Shown: positions 25,042 to 33,396 of the stretch, piece by piece
How positions within the stretch are numbered: position 1 is the stretch's first letter
How the letters are laid out: the number at the start of each line of letters is the position of its first letter
NCBI RefSeq assembly: GCF_036186745.1
Contig: NZ_CP108086.1
Coordinates: 6,882,001-6,946,000 of the forward strand
Reading direction: 5' to 3'
Origin: Microbispora hainanensis
GTDB taxonomy: Bacteria; Actinomycetota; Actinomycetes; Streptosporangiales; Streptosporangiaceae
Length of the DNA stretch: 64,000 nt
Position numbers and translations under genes: made by a program
The notes under the pieces: model-generated
Databases searched by the model: none
What the model was told of the DNA's origin: nothing
Seen by the model: the letters and a program-made list of their open reading frames with translations, nothing else

Positions 25042-27762
25042 ATGTTCAGACCCCCCATCGAACGCGGACGCCTCAGAACCCTGGCCGGTCGTACGGCGAC
25101 CGCACTGGCGCTGATCGGCGGCGCGCTCGCGGTGACGCCGCAGGCGCATGCGGCGCCGCCCGCCGCCCCGGGCCGGCCGCAGGGCCCCTGTGACATCTAC
25201 GCCGCCGGCGGCACGCCCTGCGTCGCCGCCCACAGCACCACGCGCGCGCTGTACTCGTCCTACAATGGCCCGCTCTACCAGGTCATGCGCACCTCGGACA
25301 ACGCGACCAGGGATATCGGCGTCGTCCGCCCCGCCGCCCACCCCTCCCCGGACTCCGGCGGATACGCCGACGCGGCCGCCCAGGACGCGTTCTGCCATGA
25401 CGTGGTCTGCGTGATCACCAAGATCTACGACCAGTCCGGCACCGGCAACGACCTCTACCAGGCTCCGCCCGGCACGTTCCGGGGCCCGGCCGCCGGCGGC
25501 TACGACACCCTCGCGATCGCGGACATGGCGCCGATCACGATCGGCGGCCACAAGGCCTACGGCGTGTACATCATGCCGGGCATGGGGTACCGCAACAACA
25601 ACGCCACCGGCCTCGCGAAGGGCGACGAGCCGGAGGGCATCTACTACGTCATCGACGGCACCCACTATGACAGCGGCTGCTGCTTCGACTACGGCAACTC
25701 CTCGACGAACAGCCGCGCCGTGGGCACCGGCACCATGGAGACCACGTACTTCGGCACCGCCACCGCCTGGGGCAGCGGCAGCGGCCCCGGCCCGTGGATC
25801 ATGGCCGACATGGAGGCGGGCCTGTTCTCCGGGTACAACGCGAAGCAGAACCCGGCGGATCCGACCATCGACTCCTGGCGATTCGTCACCGCGGTCGTCG
25901 ACGGCGGCGGCGGGAACCAGTGGGATCTGCGCGGCGGCAACGCCCAGGACGGCCCTCTGACGACCTTCTACAGCGGGATCCGTCCCGGCTCGCTGACCAA
26001 CAGCAACTACTACCCCATGCACAAGAAGGGCGCCGTCCTCCTCGGCACCGGCGGCGACAACGGCAACGGTTCGTCGGGCACCTTCTACGAGGGAGTGATG
26101 ACGAAGGGCTACCCGTCGGAGGCCACCACCGACGCGGTGCAGGCCAACATCGTGGCCGCCAAGTATGACGTGACACGTCTGGCGCTGTCGCGGGCCACCA
26201 CGTTCACCCCGCGCTCCGCGCAGGACGTCACCGAGACGTTCACGAACACCACGGGCTCCGCCGCGGTGGGCGTCAAGCTGAGCCTGTCCGCCCCCGGGGG
26301 ATGGACCGCCTCGGTCAAGGACACCCGCGACAAGTCGGCGACGTTCCCGTCGGTCGCACCGGGTGAGACCGTGAGCGCGACCTTCACGGTCACCTCCGCG
26401 GACAGGACCGGCGCCGGCTACCTGACCGGCAGGGCCGAGTGGACGAACCCCGCAGGCCCGGTGAAGGGCCGCCAGTCCACGGAAAGCGCGCAAGCCGTAC
26501 GCAACGCCCTCCCCATCAAGATCAATGAGGTCCGGTTCCGTACGAGCAGCAACGCGACCGACCAGTTCGTGGAGCTCTACAACCCCTCCGCGAACGACGT
26601 CGACATCTCCGGCTGGACCCTGACCACCACCCCGAGCGGCTCGCCCGGCACCACGCTGGCCAAGATCCCTGCCGGGACGCGGCTCGCGAGCGGCGCCTAC
26701 TACCTGCTCGGCCTCGCCGGCTCCGGGCTGGCGGCCCCCGCGGACCACAAGGACACCACGATCAACCTGAGGAGCACGACCGGCTTCGCGGCCGGCCAGC
26801 AGATCGACATCGACACCGGGCGCGAGCGGGAGACCCGCACGATCCAGTCGGTCGGGACGGCCGCCAGCCCGGCGACGACTCTGTTCGTTCCCGTCTCCAC
26901 CGGGCCGTGGATCACGGTCCCCGCCCACTCGACCAACGTGCCCGTCACGAACGCGACCGGTTTCACCGTCGGGGACAGGATCGGCATCGGTTCGGGCGAC
27001 GACTACGAGCCTGCCACGGTCACCGCGGTCGGCAAGGCGGCCACACAGACGACCCTGTCGGCCGACGCCGCCGAGGGCGCGACCAACATCAAGGTCGCGG
27101 CCGACGCCAACATGACCGTCGGCGACACCCTGACGGTGGACACCGGCGAGAGCAAGGAGACCGTCACGGTCGCGAACGTCGGCACCACCGGCGCGAACGG
27201 CACGGGCGTCGACCTGGCCGCGCCGTTGCGGCTTGCCCACGCGTCGGGCGTCGACGTGTCCGACCCCGGCACCGGGATCAGCTTCTCGCCGCCGACCCGT
27301 CACCCGCACACGAGCGGCGAGCCGGTGCAGGCGCTGGGCGGCGGTCTCACGCTCGACAAGCCGCTCAAGGCCCACCCGATCGGCGCGGCCGTGGTCAACC
27401 CCCTGGTCACGACGGCGGGCTACCAGGGAACCCCGGCACCTGACCAGTGGTTCGGGAGCGCCCTGTCCACCAGCGCCGGTTCCATCGCGCTCCTCGACGA
27501 ACGAGGCGGCGTGGTCGTCGACGCCGTCGTCTACGGCTCTCAGCAGAGCAGTTCGAGCGGCAACGGAACCATCGCCACCCCCGAACTCGCCGTCATGGAG
27601 GCCGACCAGGGCCAGGGCGGCTGCATCGCCGTTGTGCCCGGCGCGGCCGCCGGCGCGGGCCGGAGCAACGCCCGCTGGCCCGACGGCACCGACGCCGACA
27701 GCCTCTGCCACGACTTCGTCACGTCCAACGCGCCCACACCGGGCGGGCCCAACTCCAGGTAG
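25042..27762 (+). CDS. Secreted GH54-type alpha-L-arabinofuranosidase with NEW3 and lamin-tail modules
   Basis: The 906-residue protein has a Sec signal peptide (about residues 1-37, ending AHA). A GH54 catalytic domain follows at about 46-378, starting CDIYAAGGTPCVAAHST. Glu233 in GTMETTYFG and Asp303 in GGNAQDG occupy the places of the nucleophile and acid/base of fungal AbfB. Residues about 385-475 look like a NEW3 domain. Residues about 490-900 look like a lamin-tail domain (INEVRFRT, FVELYNPSANDVDISGW ... VVDAVVYGS) interrupted by VGDxIxIxxG-type repeats. The fungal CBM42 is absent. It removes arabinose from plant polysaccharide outside the cell. A GGAGGAG ribosome site precedes ATG 25042. 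Confidence 0.87.
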   Translation: MFRPPIERGRLRTLAGRTATALALIGGALAVTPQAHAAPPAAPGRPQGPCDIYAAGGTPCVAAHSTTRALYSSYNGPLYQVMRTSDNATRDIGVVRPAAHPSPDSGGYADAAAQDAFCHDVVCVITKIYDQSGTGNDLYQAPPGTFRGPAAGGYDTLAIADMAPITIGGHKAYGVYIMPGMGYRNNNATGLAKGDEPEGIYYVIDGTHYDSGCCFDYGNSSTNSRAVGTGTMETTYFGTATAWGSGSGPGPWIMADMEAGLFSGYNAKQNPADPTIDSWRFVTAVVDGGGGNQWDLRGGNAQDGPLTTFYSGIRPGSLTNSNYYPMHKKGAVLLGTGGDNGNGSSGTFYEGVMTKGYPSEATTDAVQANIVAAKYDVTRLALSRATTFTPRSAQDVTETFTNTTGSAAVGVKLSLSAPGGWTASVKDTRDKSATFPSVAPGETVSATFTVTSADRTGAGYLTGRAEWTNPAGPVKGRQSTESAQAVRNALPIKINEVRFRTSSNATDQFVELYNPSANDVDISGWTLTTTPSGSPGTTLAKIPAGTRLASGAYYLLGLAGSGLAAPADHKDTTINLRSTTGFAAGQQIDIDTGRERETRTIQSVGTAASPATTLFVPVSTGPWITVPAHSTNVPVTNATGFTVGDRIGIGSGDDYEPATVTAVGKAATQTTLSADAAEGATNIKVAADANMTVGDTLTVDTGESKETVTVANVGTTGANGTGVDLAAPLRLAHASGVDVSDPGTGISFSPPTRHPHTSGEPVQALGGGLTLDKPLKAHPIGAAVVNPLVTTAGYQGTPAPDQWFGSALSTSAGSIALLDERGGVVVDAVVYGSQQSSSSGNGTIATPELAVMEADQGQGGCIAVVPGAAAGAGRSNARWPDGTDADSLCHDFVTSNAPTPGGPNSR

Positions 27763-27779
27763 CCCGATCGGTCCCTCGC

Positions 27780-27819
27780 CTCCTGTGGTGCCCGCGGTTT
27801 CCCGCGGGCACCACAGGAG
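27780..27819 (+). terminator. Strong hairpin terminator after the GH54 gene
   Basis: An 18-bp perfect stem (27780-27797 with 27802-27819) with a TTTC loop lies 18 bp after the stop codon. There is no U-tract, but the stem strength makes intrinsic termination likely. Confidence 0.8.
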
Positions 27820-27914
27820 TCCGGCGCGGCGGGCGTGTCTTCTCGACCGGTGCGGCCCGTGCCCGATAGGAGTAGGGATCTCTCCCCCTTCCTGATCGAG
27901 ATCGGTGATCGATT

Positions 27915-30215
27915 GTGCCAGGGGCGGGGACGCGCAGAGGGCTTCTGGTCTCCAGGCGCTGGATCCAGGCGGCGGCGCTGGTGTCGGTGTTCGGGTTCTT
28001 CGTCATGGGCGTGCTCGCCCTCCGTACGTACGCCGCGAAGCCGCCCGTGCCGCGGCTGGTGGCGAGCGAGTCCGGGCAGGAGGTGTTCACCGGCCGCGAC
28101 GTCGCCGACGGGCAGCAGGTCTTCCTCGCCAACGGGCTCATGCAGTACGGGTCGGTGCTCGGGCACGGGGGCTATCTCGGGCCGGACTACACGGCCGACT
28201 ACCTGCGCCGGGCCGCCACCATCGCCCTGCGGGCCCACGGCGGCGGCGACCGTGCCCGTGAGCAGGTCAGGCAGGAGTTCCGCGCCAACCGTTACGACCC
28301 CCGCTCAGGGGTGCTGACCTACACGCCGGCGCAGGCGGACGCCTTCACCGCCCTCGTCGGCCACTATCGCGGCTACTTCGCCGACCCCCGCACCGGCAAG
28401 GGACTGCGTCCGTACGCGATCACCGACCCGCGGCAGATCCACCAGCTCACCGCGTTCCTGTCCTGGACGGCCTGGATCGCCGCGGCAGAACGCCCCGGCG
28501 CGGGCTACTCCTACACCAACAACTGGCCCGGCGAGCCGCTGGTGGGCAACGCGCCCACCGCCGACACCGTGCTGTGGAGCGTGGTGTCGCTGATCGCCCT
28601 GCTGGCCGGCATCGGGGCGCTGTTCGGGGCCGTCGGCCGGTGGGGCGCCCATCTGGGCTGGCGCGGCCGTCAGGCGGAGGCCGTCGACTTCCGCTCCCCC
28701 GACCAGGTGGCGCTCACGCCCGCGCAGCGGGTCACCGCGTTCTTCTTCCTCGTCGTCGCGCTGCTCTTCCTCGCCCAGGTGCTGCTCGGCGGTGCGACGG
28801 AGCACTACCGGGCCGACCTCACGAGCTTCTTCGGCTTCGACCTGGCCGGGTTGCTGCCGTTCAACCTGGCCCGCACCTGGCACCTGCAACTGTCGCTGTT
28901 CTGGGTGGTGGCCGCCTTCCTCGCGGCCGGCATCTTCCTGGCTCCGCTCATGGCCGGGGGCGAGCCACGCGGGCAGGGGCGGCTCGCCTGGACGCTCCTG
29001 ATCGCCCTGGTGGTCGTGGCGTCCGGCTCCCTCGTCGCGGAGGGGCTGAGCATCCACGGACTCGTCCCGCCGGGCAGCTTCTGGGGCAGCCAGCAGTTCG
29101 AATGGCTCGATCTCCCCCGCGTCTGGCAGATCCTGCTGGCCGCCGGCATGGCGCTGTGGGCGGTGATGATGTGGCGGGTGCTGCGCGGGACCCTGGCGAG
29201 GGACAGCCGCGGCAACCTGCCCTGGTTGTTCTTCCTGGCCGGCCTGGCGATCCCCGGCGTCTACGCGGTCGGGCTGCTGGCCCGACCGGGCGACACCTTC
29301 ACCGTCACCGACTTCTGGCGGTTCTGGGTGGTGCACCTGTGGGTGGAGGACTTCCTCGAACTGTTCACCACCGTCATGGTCGCCTACATGTTCGTCCAGC
29401 TCGGCGTGGTGCGGGAGCGGGTCGCCCTCGTGGTGATCTATCTGGACGTCATCCTCTATTCGGCGGGCGGCGTGATCGGCACCATGCACCACCTGTACTT
29501 CAGCGGCGAGCCCGTGGAGCATCTCGCGCTGGGCGCGTTCTTCTCCGCGATGGAGGTCGTCCCCCTGACCTTCCTGACCGTGGAGGCGTGGTCGTTCGTG
29601 CAGCTCGGAGCGCGTCAGCACATGGAGTCGCGCACGCCGTTCCCGCATCGCTGGGCCGTGATGTTCCTGGTCGCCGTCGGCTTCTGGAACTTCCTCGGCG
29701 CGGGCGTCTTCGGCTTCCTGATCAACCTCCCGATCGTGTCCTACTACGAGATCGGCACCGGCCTGACGGCCAACCACGCGCACGGCTCGATGATGGGCGT
29801 CTACGGCATGCTCGCCGTCGCCCTGGGACTGTTCGTGCTGCGCTACCTGATCCCCGCCGGCCGGTGGCCGGAGAAGTGGGCCAGGGTCTCCTTCTGGTCC
29901 CTCAACATCGGCCTGGCCTGGATGTGCTTCGCCACCCTGCTGCCGCTCGGGTTCCTGCAACTGCACGAGTCGGTGGCCTCCGGCTATTTCGAGGCGCGCT
30001 CGCTCGGCTACCTCACCGGCAGCACCACCACGCTTCTGGAGTGGCTGCGGCTGCCCGGCGACGCGCTGTTCATCGTCGGCGGCGTGCTGCCCTTCTGCTG
30101 GATCGCCTGGCTCGGCGTACGCCACAGGGGCCGCCAGGCCGCGGCCGACCCGGCCACCGGGCTCACCCCCGCGCCCCGGCTGTCGGACGTCCGGGAGCCG
30201 GTGGACAGCGCATGA
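27915..30215 (+). CDS. norB: Quinol-dependent nitric oxide reductase (qNOR, single-subunit NorB/NorZ)
   Basis: The 766-residue integral membrane protein reduces NO to N2O using quinol. An N-terminal TM helix (residues about 15-37) and a periplasmic cytochrome-c-like domain without CxxCH mark the qNOR form. About 12 core helices follow. Haem and FeB ligands are visible in RTWHLQLSLFW, VVHLWVEDFLELF (with the NOR-specific Glu), GTMHHLYFSG and NHAHGSMMGVYGM. The upstream GTG (27915) has no clear ribosome site, so the start could be slightly later. The stop overlaps the next gene by 4 bp. NO detoxification rather than denitrification is likely because no other denitrification gene is present. Confidence 0.93.
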   Translation: MPGAGTRRGLLVSRRWIQAAALVSVFGFFVMGVLALRTYAAKPPVPRLVASESGQEVFTGRDVADGQQVFLANGLMQYGSVLGHGGYLGPDYTADYLRRAATIALRAHGGGDRAREQVRQEFRANRYDPRSGVLTYTPAQADAFTALVGHYRGYFADPRTGKGLRPYAITDPRQIHQLTAFLSWTAWIAAAERPGAGYSYTNNWPGEPLVGNAPTADTVLWSVVSLIALLAGIGALFGAVGRWGAHLGWRGRQAEAVDFRSPDQVALTPAQRVTAFFFLVVALLFLAQVLLGGATEHYRADLTSFFGFDLAGLLPFNLARTWHLQLSLFWVVAAFLAAGIFLAPLMAGGEPRGQGRLAWTLLIALVVVASGSLVAEGLSIHGLVPPGSFWGSQQFEWLDLPRVWQILLAAGMALWAVMMWRVLRGTLARDSRGNLPWLFFLAGLAIPGVYAVGLLARPGDTFTVTDFWRFWVVHLWVEDFLELFTTVMVAYMFVQLGVVRERVALVVIYLDVILYSAGGVIGTMHHLYFSGEPVEHLALGAFFSAMEVVPLTFLTVEAWSFVQLGARQHMESRTPFPHRWAVMFLVAVGFWNFLGAGVFGFLINLPIVSYYEIGTGLTANHAHGSMMGVYGMLAVALGLFVLRYLIPAGRWPEKWARVSFWSLNIGLAWMCFATLLPLGFLQLHESVASGYFEARSLGYLTGSTTTLLEWLRLPGDALFIVGGVLPFCWIAWLGVRHRGRQAAADPATGLTPAPRLSDVREPVDSA

Positions 30216-30628
30216 TCGGTCCCTTCGTCACGGAGTCCGTCCTCGCGTACGGCTACGCGGCCGGGCTGCTCGTCACCGCCGCCGGGCTGGACCTCCTGGC
30301 CCGCCGCGTCGCCGGGCGTTCCGAACGCCATCGCGAGCCCGGCCACGCTCCCTCGCACGACGGACACGAGATCGTCCGGGGGCCGCGGCCCTGGCCGCAC
30401 TCCGAGGCGGGGCGCTTCCACCGTGGGCTCGCCCTCGTGCTGGTCGTCCTGGCCGCCTCGCTGACGCTCGTCGAGGCGGTGCGTCACCCCGCCTGGCCCG
30501 ACCTCGCCCTGGCCGCCGCCGCGCTCGCGGCCATCGCCGTCACGGGACGATGGCTGACCGGCCACCTGCGCGCCACCCCCGCGGACTTCCCCGAACCCGG
30601 GCAGAAAGCCGCGAATCACGACCGGTAG
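30212..30628 (+). CDS. Small His-rich membrane protein coupled to nitric oxide reductase
   Basis: The 138-residue protein is unrecognised. Hydrophobic segments lie near residues 9-30, 70-88 and 93-112. The loop between the first two contains about eight His residues (HREPGHAPSHDGHE ... PHSEAGRFH), and the C-terminus is polar. The ATG overlaps the norB stop (ATGA), so it is translationally coupled and probably acts with the reductase. An accessory, metal-handling or assembly role is a guess from the His-rich loop. Confidence 0.7.
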   Translation: MIGPFVTESVLAYGYAAGLLVTAAGLDLLARRVAGRSERHREPGHAPSHDGHEIVRGPRPWPHSEAGRFHRGLALVLVVLAASLTLVEAVRHPAWPDLALAAAALAAIAVTGRWLTGHLRATPADFPEPGQKAANHDR

Positions 30629-30643
30629 TGCCTTTCCGGGGCG

Positions 30644-31105
30644 TCAACTGACGGCGTACTCGCTGAAGCCGCCGCAGGGGATGAAACCAAGACGGCGATA
30701 GACGGGTTCCCCGGCCGACGACGCCTGGAGGACCACGGTGCGGTGCCCCTCGTCGTACGCGACGCGCAGGGCCGCCGAGGTGACGGCACCGCCGTGTCCG
30801 CGCCGGCGGTCCGGCGCCACGGTGGCGATGTTGTAGATTCCGGCGACTCCCGCGTGGCGGAAGACCTCGGCGGAGCAGACGGGGCGGCCTCCCACGTAGC
30901 CCACCAGATAGCGGGCCGGGCCGCCGGGGGCGAGCGCCCGTGTGGCGGCATCCCCGAAGAACCGGCGCACCGTGACGGCGGGCGGGTTCCAGTTCGCCGC
31001 CAGGACGCTCGCGTAGTCGGCCAGTTGCCCGGGAGTGGTGACGCGGCGGATGTCGAGTTCCCCGGCCCGGGGCACGGACGGCGCCGCGTGCAGGTCCTTC
31101 CACAT
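30644..31105 (-). CDS. GNAT-family N-acetyltransferase, apparently 5'-truncated
   Basis: The frame from ATG 31105 gives 153 residues with a complete GNAT core: VCSAEVFRHAGVAGIYNIATV, then the acetyl-CoA loop RRRGHGGAVTSAALRVA and YRRLGFIPCGGFSEY. Homology-like sequence continues upstream in the same frame without a start (PNLASLLEDAGLRPSETETG, to about 31170), as in longer relatives of about 270 residues that have an extra N-terminal GNAT-like domain. The gene is therefore likely an N-terminally eroded copy, or starts at an upstream non-ATG codon. Substrate unknown. Confidence 0.65.
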   Translation of the reverse strand: MWKDLHAAPSVPRAGELDIRRVTTPGQLADYASVLAANWNPPAVTVRRFFGDAATRALAPGGPARYLVGYVGGRPVCSAEVFRHAGVAGIYNIATVAPDRRRGHGGAVTSAALRVAYDEGHRTVVLQASSAGEPVYRRLGFIPCGGFSEYAVS

Positions 31106-31268
31106 GCCCGTCTCGGTCTCGGAGGGCCGAAGGCCGGCGTCTTCCAGGAGCGAGGCGAGGTTCGGCGGTTCGGGGCCCGCGTGCGAACAGCGCGCCGTCC
31201 CCCGAGCAGCGCGGTGCCTCTGCTCAGGGGACGGCGTGGTCGGCGGCCGGAAGGCTCCGGGGCGGGGT

Positions 31269-31823
31269 TCACGCGCTCTTGACGGTGCGGTTCAGACGCA
31301 GGGCGGAGACGAGGAAGAAGATGCCGCCGAAGAGCGCATAGCCGGCGAGGTTGGTCAGCGACGCGGCCGGGGTGCCGGCCTGGACGATGAACGCGGTGCC
31401 GGCGACCGCGGAGATCCCTCCGCTGAGGATCATCGCCCACTGGCCGCCGAGGCTGCGCCGGCTGACGCCCACGATGAGCTGCACGATTCCGGCGGTGATC
31501 GCCCACGCGCCCCAGACCCGCAGCGCCGCGGGCACGCCCGAGGACGCCGTGACGGCCAGGCCGACGGCGGTCAGCAGGCTGAGGACCAGGTTGACGTACA
31601 GGGCCGCGGTGGGGCGCGCGGTCGTGGAGCGCAGATCGACGAGCGCCGCGGCGACGTCGAACAGCGGATAGATCACGAGCAGGGCCGTGCCCAGCGGGCT
31701 GGTGGCCGGTTGCGTCAGGAACAGCAGGATCGCCCAGACGAGGGCGAACGCGAAGCGCACGACGTAGAGGTTCCGCAACGCCATGGCGGTGCGGCCGGCG
31801 CTTCTGTCGGCGACGGTGGTCAT
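31269..31823 (-). CDS. DUF308/HdeD-like membrane protein
   Basis: The 184-residue protein has about six short hydrophobic segments in three similar pairs (for example RFAFALVWAILLFL, LYVNLVLSLLTAVGLAV, WAITAGIVQLIVGV, GYALFGGIFFLVSAL), a DUF308/HdeD-like arrangement. It is transcribed divergently from the TetR gene at 31923 and shares the palindrome at 31851-31875. It is therefore the probable target of that regulator. Function in the membrane is unknown. Confidence 0.7.
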   Translation of the reverse strand: MTTVADRSAGRTAMALRNLYVVRFAFALVWAILLFLTQPATSPLGTALLVIYPLFDVAAALVDLRSTTARPTAALYVNLVLSLLTAVGLAVTASSGVPAALRVWGAWAITAGIVQLIVGVSRRSLGGQWAMILSGGISAVAGTAFIVQAGTPAASLTNLAGYALFGGIFFLVSALRLNRTVKSA

Positions 31824-31850
31824 GGTCTCCCCTTTTCGGCAGGCAAGCTA

Positions 31851-31875
31851 GGTAGAATGACTAGTAACTCTACTT
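31851..31875. promoter_or_regulatory. TetR-type operator in a divergent promoter
   Basis: The 25-bp sequence is an imperfect palindrome centred on ACTAGT (31860-31865), with GTAGA (31852-31856) matched by TCTAC. It sits between the DUF308-like gene and the TetR gene, the usual place for an autoregulatory TetR site. Confidence 0.6.
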
Positions 31876-31922
31876 GGCAGACGGTAGCCCGCCTGCGAGT
31901 CCGGCGCAAGGGAGGAATGCGT

Positions 31923-32510
31923 ATGATCTCGAGCATGAGCAGCAGCCCCATGCGTGAGCGCCTCGTCGACGCGGCGACCGAGCTGTTCTACGCGCATGGG
32001 CTCCGCGCGGTGAGCGTCGACAAGGTCATCGACCTCGCCGGCACGACGAAGGTCACGTTCTACCGGCACTTCAAGAGCAAGGACGACCTCGTCGTCGCCT
32101 ACCTCGAACGCCGCGCCGCCCTGGAGCGGGACGGCATCTGCGCGGCCGTCAAGCAGGGCGACGGCGATGTCGACGCCACCCTGCGGGCGATCGCGGAGGC
32201 GATCGGGACGATCGCCTGCACGCCCGGCTTCCGCGGCTGTCCCTTCATCAACGCCGCCGCCGAATACCCCGACGCGGACAGCCCGATCCGCAAGGCCGTC
32301 GAGGCGCATCGCCGCTGGAACAGGACGGCGTTCGAGCAGCTCGTCGCCCCGCTCGGGGTCACGAACGCCGCCGAGGTCGCCGACGACCTGATGCTGATCC
32401 GCGACGGCGCCATGGTCGCCGGATATCTCGACCAGCCGGCCACCGTCGCCGCCTCGTTCCTCCGCAGCAGCCGGGCCGTCATCGGCATCGGCGACTCGCC
32501 CCGGAGCTGA
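31923..32510 (+). CDS. TetR/AcrR family transcriptional regulator
   Basis: The 195-residue regulator has an N-terminal HTH (RERLVDAATELFYAHG, then VDKVIDLAGTTKVTFYRHF) and a ligand-binding domain that includes TPGFRGCPFINAAAEYPD, a motif of the LmrA/YxaF-like TetR subgroup. ATG 31923 is preferred because GGAGG lies 8-12 nt upstream; ATG 31917 and ATG 31935 are alternatives. It probably represses itself and the divergent membrane gene through the palindrome at 31851-31875. The inducer is unknown. Confidence 0.88.
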   Translation: MISSMSSSPMRERLVDAATELFYAHGLRAVSVDKVIDLAGTTKVTFYRHFKSKDDLVVAYLERRAALERDGICAAVKQGDGDVDATLRAIAEAIGTIACTPGFRGCPFINAAAEYPDADSPIRKAVEAHRRWNRTAFEQLVAPLGVTNAAEVADDLMLIRDGAMVAGYLDQPATVAASFLRSSRAVIGIGDSPRS

Positions 32511-32686
32511 TCGGGCCACCCCCCGGCCGAGCCGATCCTCCCGTCTGACCGGCTCGGACCGAAGGTCCCACGATCAGGGGACTTCACGCCGGTCTGAGCG
32601 TGCCGTACGGCACCTGTGGCGCGGCTGGTGATCGCGGTTTCCTTGAGATGTCGAGAAAAGAGATAAGACGTCGAAAGGGGCCGGTC

Positions 32687-33277
32687 ATGGCCACCGTCGA
32701 AAGGCGCGAGCAGAGGAATCACCACCTCCACGCCGCCGCTCCCACCGTCCCCGCCCCCCGCACGCCCGGCGAGACGCCCGCCACCACGGGAACCGGTCCG
32801 GTCCGGTACGTGTGGGCCGCCGCCCGCATCGCCATCGGCTGGGTGTTCCTGTGGGCCTTCCTGGACAAGCTGTTCGGCTGGGGCTTCGCCACCCCCGCCG
32901 CCAAGGCGTGGATCAACGGCGGCAGCCCGACCACCGGCTTCCTCAAGGGCACCGCCGAGCACACGTTCGGCGGCCTGTTCGGCGCCCTCGCGGGTCAGGC
33001 CTGGGTCGACTGGCTGTTCATGACCGGCCTCGCCGGCATCGGCACCGCACTCGTCCTCGGCATCGGCATGCGCATCGCCGCCGGGGCGGGAGGGCTGCTC
33101 CTGCTGATGATGTGGGCCGCCGAACTGCCGCTGACCACCAACCCCTTCATGGACGAGCACATCGTCTACGCCATCGTCCTGGCGGGCCTCGCCCTCGCGG
33201 GCGCCGGCACCACCCTCGGGCTCGGCACCCGGTGGGCCGCCATCCCGCTCGTCCGCCGCTTCCCGATCCTCAAGTAG
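32687..33277 (+). CDS. DoxX-family membrane protein
   Basis: The 196-residue protein has a polar N-terminal tail of about 45 residues and then four transmembrane segments. The DoxX hallmark is AARIAIGWVFLWAFLDKLFGWGF. The third segment reads GGLLLLMMWAAELPL and is followed by NPFMDEHIVYAIVLAG. DoxX proteins associate with thiol/quinone redox or sulfur systems in membranes. The start at ATG 32687 follows GAAAGGGG; an upstream frame to 32600 is unsupported. It is monocistronic and ends at a strong hairpin. Confidence 0.85.
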   Translation: MATVERREQRNHHLHAAAPTVPAPRTPGETPATTGTGPVRYVWAAARIAIGWVFLWAFLDKLFGWGFATPAAKAWINGGSPTTGFLKGTAEHTFGGLFGALAGQAWVDWLFMTGLAGIGTALVLGIGMRIAAGAGGLLLLMMWAAELPLTTNPFMDEHIVYAIVLAGLALAGAGTTLGLGTRWAAIPLVRRFPILK

Positions 33278-33297
33278 ACCCGCGGCCCGTCGGCTCC

Positions 33298-33329
33298 GGC
33301 GCCCACCCCCGCCCCCAGGGGTGGGCGCC
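33298..33329. terminator. Bidirectional hairpin terminator
   Basis: A 12-bp perfect stem GGCGCCCACCCC / GGGGTGGGCGCC with an 8-nt loop lies between the DoxX gene and the convergent binding-protein gene, 20 bp after the DoxX stop. It is placed to stop transcription from both sides. Confidence 0.7.
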
Positions 33330-33396
33330 TGCTTTACCGGGCCGACCCGCCGCCGAACTGGCGGGTGCCTCTTCGCGGAGACGGCCTACTGACGGC

